A stretch of DNA of 25,616 bases from Holophagaceae bacterium (GCA_003158505.1 PMJK01000186.1:1-25616); one strand, 5' to 3'. Positions 7,953-15,821 are shown, counted from the stretch's first letter. Made by a program: numbers and translations. The notes: generated by a model not told the origin, from the sequence alone.

Positions 7953-8720
7953 ATGTCCAGCATCATCCTAACCCAGGCCCTGACCAAGGTGTACGGCGCC
8001 AACGGCGCGGCGGTGCATGCCCTGCGGGGCATCGATCTCACGGTGGCGAAGGGCGAGTTCGTGGCCCTCATCGGTCCCTCGGGATCCGGAAAATCCACGC
8101 TCATGGCCATCCTGGGCTGCCTGGATCTGCCCACGGCCGGCACCTACACGCTGGATGGGCGGCAGGTCCAGGGGCTTTCGGGCGGCGAACTGGCGCGGAT
8201 CCGCAACGAGAAGGTCGGCTTCGTCTTCCAGAGCTACAACCTGCTGCCCAAGGCGAGCATCGTGCACAACGTGGAACTGCCCATGCTCTACGCGGGCGTG
8301 GGGCGCCGGGAGCGGCGGGAGCGGGCCCTGGCCCTGCTGGAGAAGGTGGGCATCGCCGACAAGGCGGACAAGCTGCCGGCCACCCTGTCCGGCGGCCAGA
8401 AGCAGCGCGTGGCCGTGGCCCGGGCCCTGGCCAACGAACCCGCCCTCCTGCTGGCGGACGAGCCCACGGGCGCGCTGGATTCCAAGACCGGCGCCGAAGT
8501 GCTGGACCTCTTCCGCGAGCTGCACCAGCAGGGCAACACCTTGCTGCTGATCACCCACGATCCCTCCATCGCCGCCCTGGCGGAACGCAGGGTGGAGATC
8601 AGAGATGGATTGATCGCCTTCGCTGGCGAAGTCGTGATGGGTGGCGAGAGGGAGGACTTGATGTCCTCCCACGAGCCGGGCACCCATCCGACTGAGCATC
8701 ATGTCCGAGTGGGTCGATGA
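7953..8720 (+). CDS. ABC transporter ATPase, MacB/LolD type
   Basis: 255 residues. It has a complete nucleotide-binding domain: Walker A GPSGSGKST, Q-loop FVFQSYNLLP, signature LSGGQKQRVAVARAL, Walker B LLLADEPTGALD and the switch histidine in LLITHDP. The LSGGE and N-E-x-[IV]-G-F-V-F-Q pattern places it with the MacB/LolD/FtsE (type VII) family, which performs mechanotransmission rather than carrying substrates through the membrane. The ATG at 7953 follows GGAG (7942-7945); start codons at 7923 and 7941 are possible but would add an unconserved tail. About 30 residues after the domain end (GEVVMGGERED onward) look like an unconserved extension. The stop overlaps the next start as ATGA. Confidence 0.93.
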   Translation: MSSIILTQALTKVYGANGAAVHALRGIDLTVAKGEFVALIGPSGSGKSTLMAILGCLDLPTAGTYTLDGRQVQGLSGGELARIRNEKVGFVFQSYNLLPKASIVHNVELPMLYAGVGRRERRERALALLEKVGIADKADKLPATLSGGQKQRVAVARALANEPALLLADEPTGALDSKTGAEVLDLFRELHQQGNTLLLITHDPSIAALAERRVEIRDGLIAFAGEVVMGGEREDLMSSHEPGTHPTEHHVRVGR

Positions 8721-9967
8721 CCTCATCCGGCGCCTTCCGCGAGCGGCTGTACGGGGCCTGGGTGGAGATCCGGGAGAACCTCGGCCGCTCCGTGCTGCAG
8801 GCCCTGGGCGTGCTGCTGGGCGTGGCCTCGGTGCTGGGCGGGTTCTCCATCTCCGACAGCCAGCGCAAGCGGTCCGACGAGATGTTCGTGAAGATGGGCG
8901 GCCTGGACAAGCTCAATGTCCTGCCCCGGGCGGCCATCAAGGATGGAAGCCCTTCGGCCCTCAAGCAGGCGAACCTGGGCCTCCGGGATGCGGACGCCGT
9001 CGGCGGCGAGGCCCTCAAGTCCGAGGCCATCCAGGGTGTCAGCCGCCAGAAGAATGCCCGCTCCCGCGTGGTCTCCACCTATGCGGACCAGGACCGGCAG
9101 GTGAACGGCATCGGCGGCGACTACATCCCCGCCAACGGCTATGGCATCGCCCAGGGCCGGGGCTTCTCGAACATGGAGATGGAGACCGGCGCCCCCGTCG
9201 TGATCCTGGGAGTCGAGGCTGCCAACACCTTCTTCCCCAAGGGAGACGCCCTGGGCCAGCCGTTGAAAATCGGCGACATCCCGCTGACGGTGATCGGCAC
9301 CTTCGAGGAGCGGGCCTTCCGCTTCCGCGAGGGCCAGGGCAACCAGTTCTGGTGGCGCAACCGCATCATCGCCGTGCCCGCGAACCTGGTGCAGCGCCGC
9401 ATGAACGGCGACGCCTACCGCCGGGTGGACCGGGTCACCTTCCGCATCCCCGATCTGAACGTGATGAGCGGGTTCGCCCAGCAGCTCAAGAACCTCGTGA
9501 CGGCCAACCACCGGCTCCAGGATGACTTCCGTCTCGATGACGTGGCGGCGCGCATCCGCAAGCGCCGGAGCCAGGGCGCCGTCTACGACATCATCTTCAT
9601 GCTCTCGGGCGTGCTGGCCCTGGTGGGCGGCGGCATCGTGAACGTGAACATCCAGATGGCCAGCCTCAAGGAGCGGGTCCGCGAGGTGGGCGTGAAGATG
9701 GCCATCGGCGCCTCGGGCCGGGAGATCTTCAAGGCCTTCATGACCGAAGCCCTCCTGCTGACGGCCCTGGGCGGATTCGCCGGCCTGGTGCTGGGCGTCG
9801 GCTTCTCCTGGAGCATCACCAAGAGCCTCGGCATTCCCCTCCACATGACGCCCGCCAGCTTCGTCTGGGCCTATGGCCTGGCGGCGGTCTTCGGGTTCCT
9901 CTTCGCGCTGGTCCCGGCGTGGAAGGCTTCACGCCTTTCCCCTATGGAGGCCCTGCGCTATGAGTAG
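8717..9967 (+). CDS. ABC transporter permease, MacB/FtsX type (first)
   Basis: 416 residues. There is one membrane segment near the N-terminus (SVLQALGVLLGVASVLGGF), a large periplasmic MacB-PCD-like domain (about 45-280), then three C-terminal membrane segments with the FtsX-domain signature MASLKERVREVGVKMAIGAS and an ending SRLSPMEALRYE. This is the standard half-transporter permease of the type VII ABC family. Translation is coupled to the ATPase by the ATGA overlap and to the next permease by an 8-base overlap. Two different permeases in one operon suggest a heterodimer, in contrast to the MacB homodimer. Confidence 0.9.
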   Translation: MTSSGAFRERLYGAWVEIRENLGRSVLQALGVLLGVASVLGGFSISDSQRKRSDEMFVKMGGLDKLNVLPRAAIKDGSPSALKQANLGLRDADAVGGEALKSEAIQGVSRQKNARSRVVSTYADQDRQVNGIGGDYIPANGYGIAQGRGFSNMEMETGAPVVILGVEAANTFFPKGDALGQPLKIGDIPLTVIGTFEERAFRFREGQGNQFWWRNRIIAVPANLVQRRMNGDAYRRVDRVTFRIPDLNVMSGFAQQLKNLVTANHRLQDDFRLDDVAARIRKRRSQGAVYDIIFMLSGVLALVGGGIVNVNIQMASLKERVREVGVKMAIGASGREIFKAFMTEALLLTALGGFAGLVLGVGFSWSITKSLGIPLHMTPASFVWAYGLAAVFGFLFALVPAWKASRLSPMEALRYE

Positions 9968-11282
9968 CGACCGTCCTCCCACGCAGATGATTCGCTCCCC
10001 CGGCCCTTCCCTGCTGAATGACGAGGCCCCTGCCCCGGCCGCACCGAGCCGCGGGCTCAGCCTGGCCATGCTCTGGGAGGTGATCCGCACGGGCCTGGTG
10101 GAACTATGGGCCCACAAGGTGCGCAGCCTGCTCACCCTCACCCTGCTCATGCTGGGCGTCTTCGCCCTGGTGGTGATGACCTCGGTGCTGGACGGCGTCA
10201 TGGACAAGATCAGCACGGGCTTCGCGGGCATGAGCTGGGATGGGACCGTCCGCATCGCGCCGAAAACGCCGGAGACCGGCGACGAGCGCAAGCGCTTCAA
10301 CATGAGCCCGGGCCTCCGCTACGAGGACATCTCACGCGTCACGGCTGCCAACCCCAAGGTGCTGGCCTTTCTGCCCAGGGCCCAGAAGACCGTCAACGTC
10401 AGGGTGCTCGGCGACACCGAGCGCATTTTCGTGAACGGGGTCTCCCCTGACTATGCCCAGTGGATGAACCGCCCCATCGCCCTCGGGCGCGGGCTCACCG
10501 AGGATGATGAGCGGCGGCGGTCCACCGTGGCCGTGGTGGGCGCCACCCTGGCCAGCAAGCTCTTCGGCGGCGCCGATCCCGTGGGCCGCGACCTGGCGGT
10601 GGAGGGCGTACCCTTCCGCATCATTGGCGTCCAGGCGCCCGGCCAGATCTTCAACGACGAAAACTACTACGACGCCAACGGCATCCTGGTCCCGCTGCAG
10701 ACCTACATGGACCGCATGGATCCGGCCCACAAGCTGGCCCAGGTCACGGTGAAGCTGCGCCGCCAGGAGGACATGGGCGAGATCTCCGCCATGCTGCTGG
10801 GCCGGGTGCGGCAGGCCCACCACGCCATCGAGGATGTGGAAGTGGTGGACCTGGACGCCGAGGCCGCCAAGTCCTACCAGAACTTCCTGGAACAGATGCA
10901 CGGCTGGCAGGTGGTGCTGATGAGCCTGGCCGGGACGGTCCTGCTGGTCGGCGGCGTGGGCGTGCTGTCCGTGATGCTCATCAGCTTCAGCGACCGCCGC
11001 TTCGAGATCGGCCTCCGCAAGGCCCTGGGCGCCTCGGACCACGAGATCTTCATCCAGTTCCTGCTGGAGGCCGTGGTGCTGGCGGCCATCGGGGCCCTGG
11101 TCGGCACCGTGTCCGGCGCCCTGCTCTGCCAGGCCCTCTCTTCGAATTTCCCCTATGGCTTGGTGGTGAATCCCATCGGCCTGATCACCGCCTGGATCGT
11201 GGCCCTGACCCTGGCCGTGGTCTTCGGCCTCTACCCCGCCTTCCGCGCCATGCGCCTCAGCCCCATGGCGGCGATGCGATAG
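9960..11282 (+). CDS. ABC transporter permease, MacB/FtsX type (second)
   Basis: 440 residues from the ATG at 9960, which has GGAGG (9946-9950) nine bases upstream; the longer frame from 9873 only reads across the previous gene. A polar 35-residue N-terminus precedes the first membrane segment (LLTLTLLMLGVFALVVM), then a periplasmic domain and three C-terminal membrane segments with SFSDRRFEIGLRKALGAS and a final FRAMRLSPMAAMR. It is a paralogue of the preceding permease and probably its partner in a heterodimeric exporter driven by the upstream ATPase and adaptor. It is the last gene of the operon. Confidence 0.9.
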   Translation: MSSDRPPTQMIRSPGPSLLNDEAPAPAAPSRGLSLAMLWEVIRTGLVELWAHKVRSLLTLTLLMLGVFALVVMTSVLDGVMDKISTGFAGMSWDGTVRIAPKTPETGDERKRFNMSPGLRYEDISRVTAANPKVLAFLPRAQKTVNVRVLGDTERIFVNGVSPDYAQWMNRPIALGRGLTEDDERRRSTVAVVGATLASKLFGGADPVGRDLAVEGVPFRIIGVQAPGQIFNDENYYDANGILVPLQTYMDRMDPAHKLAQVTVKLRRQEDMGEISAMLLGRVRQAHHAIEDVEVVDLDAEAAKSYQNFLEQMHGWQVVLMSLAGTVLLVGGVGVLSVMLISFSDRRFEIGLRKALGASDHEIFIQFLLEAVVLAAIGALVGTVSGALLCQALSSNFPYGLVVNPIGLITAWIVALTLAVVFGLYPAFRAMRLSPMAAMR

Positions 11283-11309
11283 GCTGTGGGCTGTGGGCTG
11301 TTGGCTATA
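11282..11309. repeat. Four 7-bp tandem units at an operon end
   Basis: Starting in the permease stop codon, the sequence reads as GGCTGTG twice, then GGCTGTT and GGCTATA. The progressive changes suggest a decaying microsatellite or slippage tract between the efflux operon and arfB. Confidence 0.6.
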
Positions 11310-11319
11310 GGATCAGGTG

Positions 11320-11745
11320 ATGGCTGATCCTATCCAAGTCACCGCCACCGTCCGCATCCCGGGCGAGGCCATCCGCTTCAAGGCGGTGCGGGCCGGAGGC
11401 GCGGGCGGTCAGAACGTGAACAAGGTCTCCTCCAAGGTTGAGCTGCGCATCGACCTCGCGGCCATCGAGGGCCTGCCGGAGGACGCCCTCGCACGCCTCC
11501 GCACGGCCCAGCGCAACCGGCTCGACGCGGAGGGCCTGTGGATGATCGTCAGCGACCGCACCCGCGATCAGCTCAAGAACTTGGAGGATGCCCGGGAGAA
11601 AGCCACCGAAGCCATCCGAGCGGCCCTGGTGCGACCCATCCCGCGCAAGGCCACCCGACCCACCAAGGGTTCCAAGGAACGGCGGCTGGACTCCAAGAAG
11701 CGGATTTCCCAAACCAAGCAACAGCGGCGAGGAGGCTTCGAGTAA
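11320..11745 (+). CDS. arfB: Alternative ribosome-rescue peptidyl-tRNA hydrolase ArfB (YaeJ)
   Basis: 141 residues, the normal size. The catalytic GGQ motif is in VRAGGAGGQNVNKVSSKVEL (about residues 25-44), and the basic C-terminal tail (KATRPTKGSKERRLDSKKR...) is the segment that enters the empty mRNA channel of stalled ribosomes. The enzyme hydrolyses peptidyl-tRNA on ribosomes stuck at the end of broken mRNAs and acts as a back-up to trans-translation. The ATG at 11320 is preferred over the adjacent in-frame GTG at 11317; AGGA lies seven bases upstream. It is followed by a DUF6526-like gene after 26 bases, probably in one transcript. Confidence 0.93.
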   Translation: MADPIQVTATVRIPGEAIRFKAVRAGGAGGQNVNKVSSKVELRIDLAAIEGLPEDALARLRTAQRNRLDAEGLWMIVSDRTRDQLKNLEDAREKATEAIRAALVRPIPRKATRPTKGSKERRLDSKKRISQTKQQRRGGFE

Positions 11746-11771
11746 CCTGGACCCGATCCCCAGGAGCTCCC

Positions 11772-12203
11772 ATGTCCGAGCCACAAACCTACGCCAACCA
11801 CCGCCGCTACGAGCCGCTGCAGCACTTCGTCCTGACGCCGATCCTACTGATCACCTGGATCGCCACCATCTGGCAGGCCATCAAATACCCGAGCCTTCAC
11901 AGCATCTGGGTGGCGATTCTGGGCTTTGCCCTCCTGATGGTCGCCATGCAGGTGCGGGTGTACGCACTGAAGGTCCAGGATCGTGTGATCCGCCTGGAGG
12001 AGACCCTGCGCATGGAACGGATCCTTCCCCAGGACTTGAAGGGTCGGATTTCTGAACTCACCGTGAAGCAGATGGTGGGTCTCCGCTTCGCCTCCGACGC
12101 CGAGCTGGTCCATCGGGTCCGCGAGGCCCTGGAAGAGAAGCTCAATGGTGAAGCCATCAAGAAGCGCATCCAGACCTGGCGCCCCGACACGCTCCGGGTT
12201 TGA
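11772..12203 (+). CDS. DUF6526-like small membrane protein
   Basis: 143 residues, starting at an ATG five bases after AGGAG (11762-11766). The N-terminal NHRRYEPLQHFVLTPILL leads into two membrane segments (about residues 20-38 and 44-64), followed by a soluble charged domain with LKVQDRVIRLEETLRMERIL and a helical tail. I recognise it as resembling DUF6526 proteins, of unknown function. Its TGA ends one base before the stop codon of the convergent methionine sulfoxide reductase gene begins. Confidence 0.7.
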   Translation: MSEPQTYANHRRYEPLQHFVLTPILLITWIATIWQAIKYPSLHSIWVAILGFALLMVAMQVRVYALKVQDRVIRLEETLRMERILPQDLKGRISELTVKQMVGLRFASDAELVHRVREALEEKLNGEAIKKRIQTWRPDTLRV

Positions 12204-13277
12204 TCAATCCCGGATGTAGTGGCAGGTGTAGCCGCCGGGGTGCTTGATCAGGTAGTCCTGGTGGTACTCCTCGGCCGTCCACCAGGGACCCGCCGCGGTG
12301 ATCTCGGTGACGATGGGCCGCTTCCACTTGCCGCTGGCATCCACCTCCGCCTTCACCCGCTCGGCGGTCTGCCGCTGGGCTTCCGAGTGGAAAAAGATCG
12401 CGCTGCGGTACGAGGTGCCCTGGTCATTGCCTTGGCGGTTCAAGGTGGTGGGATCGTGGATGCGGAAGAAGAAGCGCAGCAGGGCCTCATAGGTGGTCTT
12501 CGAGGGGTCGAAGCGGATCTGCACGGCTTCGGCATGGCCCGCATGGTTCTCGTAGGTGGCATGGGCGACGGTGCCGCCGGTGTAGCCCACTTCGATGGCC
12601 AGGACCCCGGGTTGTTTGCGGATCAGATCCTCCATGCCCCAGAAGCAGCCGCCGGCCAGGGTGGCGAGCTCTTCCTTCTCCTTCTTCTCCTTCGGCGCGG
12701 GTGCGGTTTTCCCGAACAGCGGCAGGAAGCTGCCCAGCCCCTCCTTCTGCAGATCTTCCACGGGGACGAAGCGCAGGGCGGCGCTGTTGATGCAGTAGCG
12801 AAGGCCGCCGCGGTCCCTGGGCCCATCGTCGAACACGTGGCCCAGGTGGGAATCCGAGTCTTTGGAACGGACCTCGATGCGGGGCATGCCCAGGCTTAAG
12901 TCCCGCTTCTCGACGATGTCCTCCCCCGCCAGGGGCTTCGAGAAGCTGGGCCACCCGCAGCCGGAATCAAATTTGTCCTTCGAAGTGAACAGGGGCTTCC
13001 CGCTGACGATATCGACGTAGACGCCCTCCCGGTGCTCATTCCAGTACTCGTTGCGGAAAGGCGGTTCGGTGCCGGCTTCCTGGGTCACGTGATACTGCAT
13101 GGCTGTGAGCTTCTGCTTCAGTTCAGCGGGGCTGGGCTTTCTGGAATCAGTCACCTTGTCCTCTCGGGGGGTCTGGGGCGCCGCGTCTGCGGGCCCATGG
13201 TTGGCGGAGACGGCGAAACCGCAGGCCGTCAGGACCAGCGTGAAGGCGATACTGCCAAGGATCGCACGGGGGCGCAC
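12204..13277 (-). CDS. MsrB-MsrA fusion, exported methionine sulfoxide reductase lipoprotein
   Basis: 357 residues with a GTG start six bases after AGGAGG. A signal peptide with a lipobox (LVLTAC) implies a lipid-anchored envelope protein. The MsrB domain comes first (about residues 50-180: FDSGCGWPSF, SHLGHVF and the catalytic cysteine in LRYCINSAALRF), then a charged linker rich in K and E, then MsrA (about 205-355: catalytic GGCFWGMED, YTGG, GHAEAVQ, YHQDYL). Together they reduce both R and S forms of methionine sulfoxide, repairing oxidised envelope proteins. The B-then-A order is the reverse of the more familiar MsrA-MsrB fusion. A reductant partner such as a CcdA/thioredoxin-like protein is not encoded beside it. 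Confidence 0.94.
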   Translation of the reverse strand: MRPRAILGSIAFTLVLTACGFAVSANHGPADAAPQTPREDKVTDSRKPSPAELKQKLTAMQYHVTQEAGTEPPFRNEYWNEHREGVYVDIVSGKPLFTSKDKFDSGCGWPSFSKPLAGEDIVEKRDLSLGMPRIEVRSKDSDSHLGHVFDDGPRDRGGLRYCINSAALRFVPVEDLQKEGLGSFLPLFGKTAPAPKEKKEKEELATLAGGCFWGMEDLIRKQPGVLAIEVGYTGGTVAHATYENHAGHAEAVQIRFDPSKTTYEALLRFFFRIHDPTTLNRQGNDQGTSYRSAIFFHSEAQRQTAERVKAEVDASGKWKRPIVTEITAAGPWWTAEEYHQDYLIKHPGGYTCHYIRD

Positions 13278-13370
13278 GGAAAACCTCCTAGATGAGGTCT
13301 TGGATGCACGGGGACAGGCTGTTGGTACATGTAATTCGCCTTCCGGACTCCCGGGCGGCCACTTGGCGAC

Positions 13371-13763
13371 CTAGCCCTGCAGGTAGGCCTTGAATTCCGT
13401 GTCCTCGCGCAGGATGTGGTAGGTGAGCCAGTCGACCAGGAACATGGCCACGGATTTCGCGCTGACATGGCCTCCGGCCTTCATCTTGGTCCGCGTCTGC
13501 CGGAGCTGACCGATCAACTCTTCGTGCATCCTGCAATGGCCGGACCGGTCCGGGAATCCGATCTGCTCCATCACGGCTTCCTCGAACCTGAAATGCTCGG
13601 TGGCGCCGGCGATGAGGTCATCCACGATCCGACCCAATTCAGCTGGCATGTCCATCTCGATCACATCGTCAAAGTGATTGACCAGTTCGAACAGCTTCAA
13701 GTGCTGGGCGTCGAGTTCAGCATGGCCAAGGCGGTATCGGTCGTGCCAGGACAGGAATGCCAT
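13371..13763 (-). CDS. Bacteriohemerythrin
   Basis: 130 residues from the ATG at 13763, which has GGAGA five bases upstream (the frame can also open at a TTG at 13784). All seven di-iron ligands of single-domain hemerythrins are visible: H22 (DAQH), H58 and E62 (HFRFE), H77 and H81 (HCRMH), H116 and D121 (HILRED). The protein binds O2 at a non-haem di-iron site and is usual in microaerophiles and anaerobes, where it stores or delivers oxygen or protects iron enzymes. It stands alone, and is the last clearly backbone gene before the accessory region. Confidence 0.93.
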   Translation of the reverse strand: MAFLSWHDRYRLGHAELDAQHLKLFELVNHFDDVIEMDMPAELGRIVDDLIAGATEHFRFEEAVMEQIGFPDRSGHCRMHEELIGQLRQTRTKMKAGGHVSAKSVAMFLVDWLTYHILREDTEFKAYLQG

Positions 13764-13919
13764 CAGGTCTCCATATATTGCCAATAGCCACAGGAGACGA
13801 ATCGGACGCTAGGGCCAAATGTGTTAACTAGGGGTGGCGGGGCTCCAATCCTGAATGCTACCGCCTACAAGCCCTGGTCAGCCGCAAGAACCGCAGGATT
13901 ACCAACATAAGGCACAAGG
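13764..13919. other. Gene-free stretch at the start of the accessory region
   Basis: No credible ORF, RNA gene or repeat is seen on either strand between the hemerythrin start and the first terminator-like hairpin. It should contain the hemerythrin promoter. Confidence 0.5.
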
Positions 13920-13946
13920 AGGCCGGTCTTCGGACTGGCTTCTTTG
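13920..13946 (+). terminator. UUCG-loop hairpin, terminator-like, with no visible gene before it
   Basis: AGGCCGGTC and its near complement close on a TTCG tetraloop and are followed by CTTT. It is nearly the same sequence as the terminator at 14198, about 280 bases downstream, which suggests a local duplication or the relic of a lost gene. Confidence 0.5.
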
Positions 13947-14017
13947 TAATAGACGGAAGGAGAACCCGGGGGCAGGCTGACGGTGCATCGAAGTTTCGGT
14001 GGCCGCGAGGTGTGCCC

Positions 14018-14197
14018 GTGCCAGTCGAGGATGAGGGGACCGTTCTACGGACCTTGGCAGAGACCTATCCATCCCTTGGAGAATTGAGGTTGGCGAATCC
14101 CATCGAAGCCAAGAGGTTCCTGGACCACACAAAGAAGCTGTCGGGGAAGTGGCCCATCGAGGGATTGATCGATGGGTATCTCGACTCACTACCGTAG
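14018..14197 (+). CDS. Small hypothetical protein (59 residues)
   Basis: The frame begins at a GTG at 14018 with GAGG (14007-14010) seven bases upstream; an in-frame GTG at 14012 is an alternative. The product has a natural-looking amphipathic composition (TLAETYPSLGELRLANPIEA..., then KKLSGKWPIEGLIDGYLDSLP) and its stop codon abuts a strong terminator, both of which support a real gene or the intact 3' end of one. No family is recognised. The frame stays open further upstream without a good start codon, so a 5'-truncated gene is also possible. Confidence 0.45.
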   Translation: MPVEDEGTVLRTLAETYPSLGELRLANPIEAKRFLDHTKKLSGKWPIEGLIDGYLDSLP

Positions 14198-14224
14198 AGG
14201 CCGGTCTTCGGGCTGGCCTTTTTT
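14198..14224 (+). terminator. Strong UUCG-loop rho-independent terminator
   Basis: A 9-bp stem with two G-T pairs, closed C(TTCG)G, runs from AGGCCGGTC to GGGCTGGCCT and is followed by six T. It begins at the base after the stop codon of the small ORF. Confidence 0.85.
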
Positions 14225-14262
14225 GAGGTGGGACTATAATTGAAGTTGCCGGATGGCTGAAC

Positions 14263-14450
14263 GTCAGGAAATTTCGCAGTCTGCGTTCCCGGGTTTTTTC
14301 CAGACTCGGATGTGACGAAGGGGTTGCGGCCTTCCAGTCAACTGGCAAGCTGGGTCTCTGAAAGTCAGAAAATTTCGCAGTCTGCTCCTGGATTGATACC
14401 GATCCAGGCGAGATGAGGGATACGGCCAGCCCCGGATTGCGGCCCTCCAG
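14263..14450. repeat. Two-unit imperfect direct repeat in non-coding DNA
   Basis: A 22-base motif that ends AAATTTCGCAGTCTGC occurs at 14263-14284 and 14364-14385 with one mismatch. A second motif, TTGCGGCC(T/C)TCCAG, occurs at 14324-14337 and 14437-14450. The two motif pairs keep the same order but not the same distance, so this is an old duplication or a two-copy binding-site cluster. AGAGACCCA (14449-14457) is also inverted relative to 14351-14359. Confidence 0.6.
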
Positions 14451-14530
14451 AGACCCAGCACCCTCGGCAAGGGATGGAATGGTCATGGTGTGTCCAAAAT
14501 GTGGGCCTACCCTGAATGCGGGGGTAGAAG

Positions 14531-15043
14531 ATGGGGTTGACCATCGTCCAGGGGGACATCACCACCCTTGAGGTGGATGCCATCGTTAATGCCGCGAACC
14601 ACCTTCTGAAGCCGGGAGGTGGCGTCTGTGGTGCCATCCACCGTGCCGCTGGTCCCCAGTTAGAGGTGGCCTGCCAGGAGGTCGGCGGGTGCCCCGTGGG
14701 TTCAGCCAGGATCACCCTAGGCTTCAACCTCAAGGCCAAGTTCATCATCCATGCCGTTGGTCCCTTCTGGCATCACGGACAGCATGGGGAGGAGAGCCTC
14801 CTTGCCAGTGCCTACCGTGAAGCCCTGACCCTATGCGACCAGCAGGACATCAAGTCCATCGCCTTTCCCCTGATCTCCACCGGCACCTATGGCTACCCCA
14901 TGGCGAAGGCTTGCGAGGTGGCCGTGAAGGAGATCCGCGCCTGGACTGAGCACCACGCCTTGCCCGAGACCGTGACCGTAGTGGCCTACGATAGCGACGC
15001 GCTGGATGCTCTCGAGAAAGCCAAGGAGGGCACCGATACCTAG
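14531..15043 (+). CDS. Macro-domain ADP-ribose hydrolase/deacetylase-like protein
   Basis: 170 residues, a complete stand-alone macro domain. Visible are GDITTLEVDAIVNAANHLL with the catalytic-region Asn pair, the glycine-rich GGGVCGAIHRAAG loop, HAVGP and the phosphate-binding FPLISTGTYGYP. The pattern matches the YmdB/MacroD type, which removes ADP-ribose from proteins or deacetylates O-acetyl-ADP-ribose. In accessory DNA such domains also act as antitoxins (DarG) or in phage conflict, but no DarT-like toxin gene is adjacent. The ATG is preceded by a G-rich stretch (14519-14524). The stop codon lies at a CCTAGAAC...CCGCCTGC sequence that is similar to the attC-like half-sites further right. 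Confidence 0.9.
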   Translation: MGLTIVQGDITTLEVDAIVNAANHLLKPGGGVCGAIHRAAGPQLEVACQEVGGCPVGSARITLGFNLKAKFIIHAVGPFWHHGQHGEESLLASAYREALTLCDQQDIKSIAFPLISTGTYGYPMAKACEVAVKEIRAWTEHHALPETVTVVAYDSDALDALEKAKEGTDT

Positions 15044-15063
15044 AACGCCGACTTCCGCCTGCG

Positions 15064-15336
15064 TTACGGGCTTACCCGAATTCCCGGGGTCGGCGCCCCG
15101 CCGGTCACAGGCAAATAGAGATTGCCGCCCAGTGGAATGGCCACCACAGGCGGACCGCCTGTTGCGGGAATAACGAGGCGCGGGGACATGTCCTGCCCGG
15201 CGGAATTGGTTGATGGCGCGGCTGCCTGGGGTTCGTCCGCCACAGCCTGTGGATCGTCTGGTGTCGTGTCAATCCTGGCGCACCCTGCCATCACCAACAG
15301 GATTGGGAGAATGAGAAGTCTTCGGGGAAGAGGCAT
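15064..15336 (-). CDS. Small lipoprotein, hypothetical
   Basis: 90 residues with a strong AGGAGG ribosome site upstream of the ATG. A basic start and hydrophobic stretch end in the lipobox LVMAGC, so cysteine 19 is the likely lipidated residue. The mature part is short, acidic, rich in Ala, Pro and Thr, and ends with repeated TGG(A/P)P-type turns (PATGGPPVVAI, PVTGGAPTPGI). No family is recognised. It converges on the macro-domain gene with a 20-base gap. If the attC-like site at 15429 is real, this gene begins 93 bases after its core in the array direction. Confidence 0.7.
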   Translation of the reverse strand: MPLPRRLLILPILLVMAGCARIDTTPDDPQAVADEPQAAAPSTNSAGQDMSPRLVIPATGGPPVVAIPLGGNLYLPVTGGAPTPGIRVSP

Positions 15337-15428
15337 GGAAACCCTCCTGAAGCCTTGGGGGAGTCACTTGCACCCCATTGGACAGATGGAATTGCCGAAG
15401 GTTGAAGATGGTGCGGCCCCACGAAGGA

Positions 15429-15552
15429 AGCTAAGCGGTCCCGCCTGCACCGCGGCGCTGAGCGGAGCTGAATGGGATGTCCAAAGCGCAGAATTGGTAC
15501 CGCTGCCTGCGCCGTCAACGCCTCCGCGAACAGGCTCGGCTCAGAGTGCTGG
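15429..15552 (-). other. Degenerate attC-like site (copy A)
   Basis: The left end AGCTAAG-CGG-TCCCGCCTGCAC followed by GGCGCTGAGCGGAGC aligns closely with the intact site at 24325. The right end ACAGGCTCGGCTCAGAGTGC (15530-15549) resembles the other half in decayed form. The core triplet AAC is changed to AAG, so the site would be recombination-dead if it is an attC. Confidence 0.4.
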
Positions 15553-15555
15553 CCC

Positions 15556-15590
15556 GATCTGCACCCCAACTGAGGCAGTCCGTAACCCTG
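15556..15590. repeat. Direct repeat R, copy 1
   Basis: GATCTGCACC, then AACTGAGGCAGTCC and GTAACCC. It matches copy 2 at 15825-15859 at most positions, 269 bases downstream. Not explained by any gene. Confidence 0.55.
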
Positions 15591-15743
15591 GACACTTCAT
15601 GGAGTAGATTGGAATGAGTCTGGTTATCCACACCCCGTGCGGATTTCTGGGACACGCTTTGGCTGCGCGGAACGCCTAGGAAAATGTAGGCATTCTATCG
15701 GCAGCCATCCTTCAATCCGGAACCCTCCGCTGGAGGCCCCCAG

Positions 15744-15788
15744 GCCGCCTGGAAATACCCGTACACGGAAGCCCGCCAAGGCCCTCGA
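15744..15788. repeat. Dispersed repeat E, copy 1
   Basis: The block from GCCGCCTGGAAA through ACCCGTACACGGAA to CCCGCCAAGG recurs at 18559-18602 with a few substitutions and one indel. The two copies are 2.8 kb apart in the same orientation, in non-coding DNA. Confidence 0.6.
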
Positions 15789-15796
15789 AAGGGCCA

Positions 15797-15821
15797 CCGC
15801 ACCCGGCTTTGCCGTGTGCGG
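15797..15821. repeat. Hairpin CCGCAC...GTGCGG
   Basis: CCGCAC-CCGGC-TTT-GCCG-TGTGCGG forms a near-perfect stem with a short loop. A related hairpin (25544-25561) lies just after the second truncated SRAP gene. Confidence 0.5.

Noticed and set aside
13899..14486. A 195-codon minus-strand frame
   Set aside because: It runs through two terminators and both copies of a non-coding repeat, with low-complexity basic composition and no start signal.
14531..15043. DarT-DarG type toxin-antitoxin pair for the macro-domain gene
   Set aside because: No DarT-like ADP-ribosyltransferase frame lies on either side, and the macro domain stands alone.
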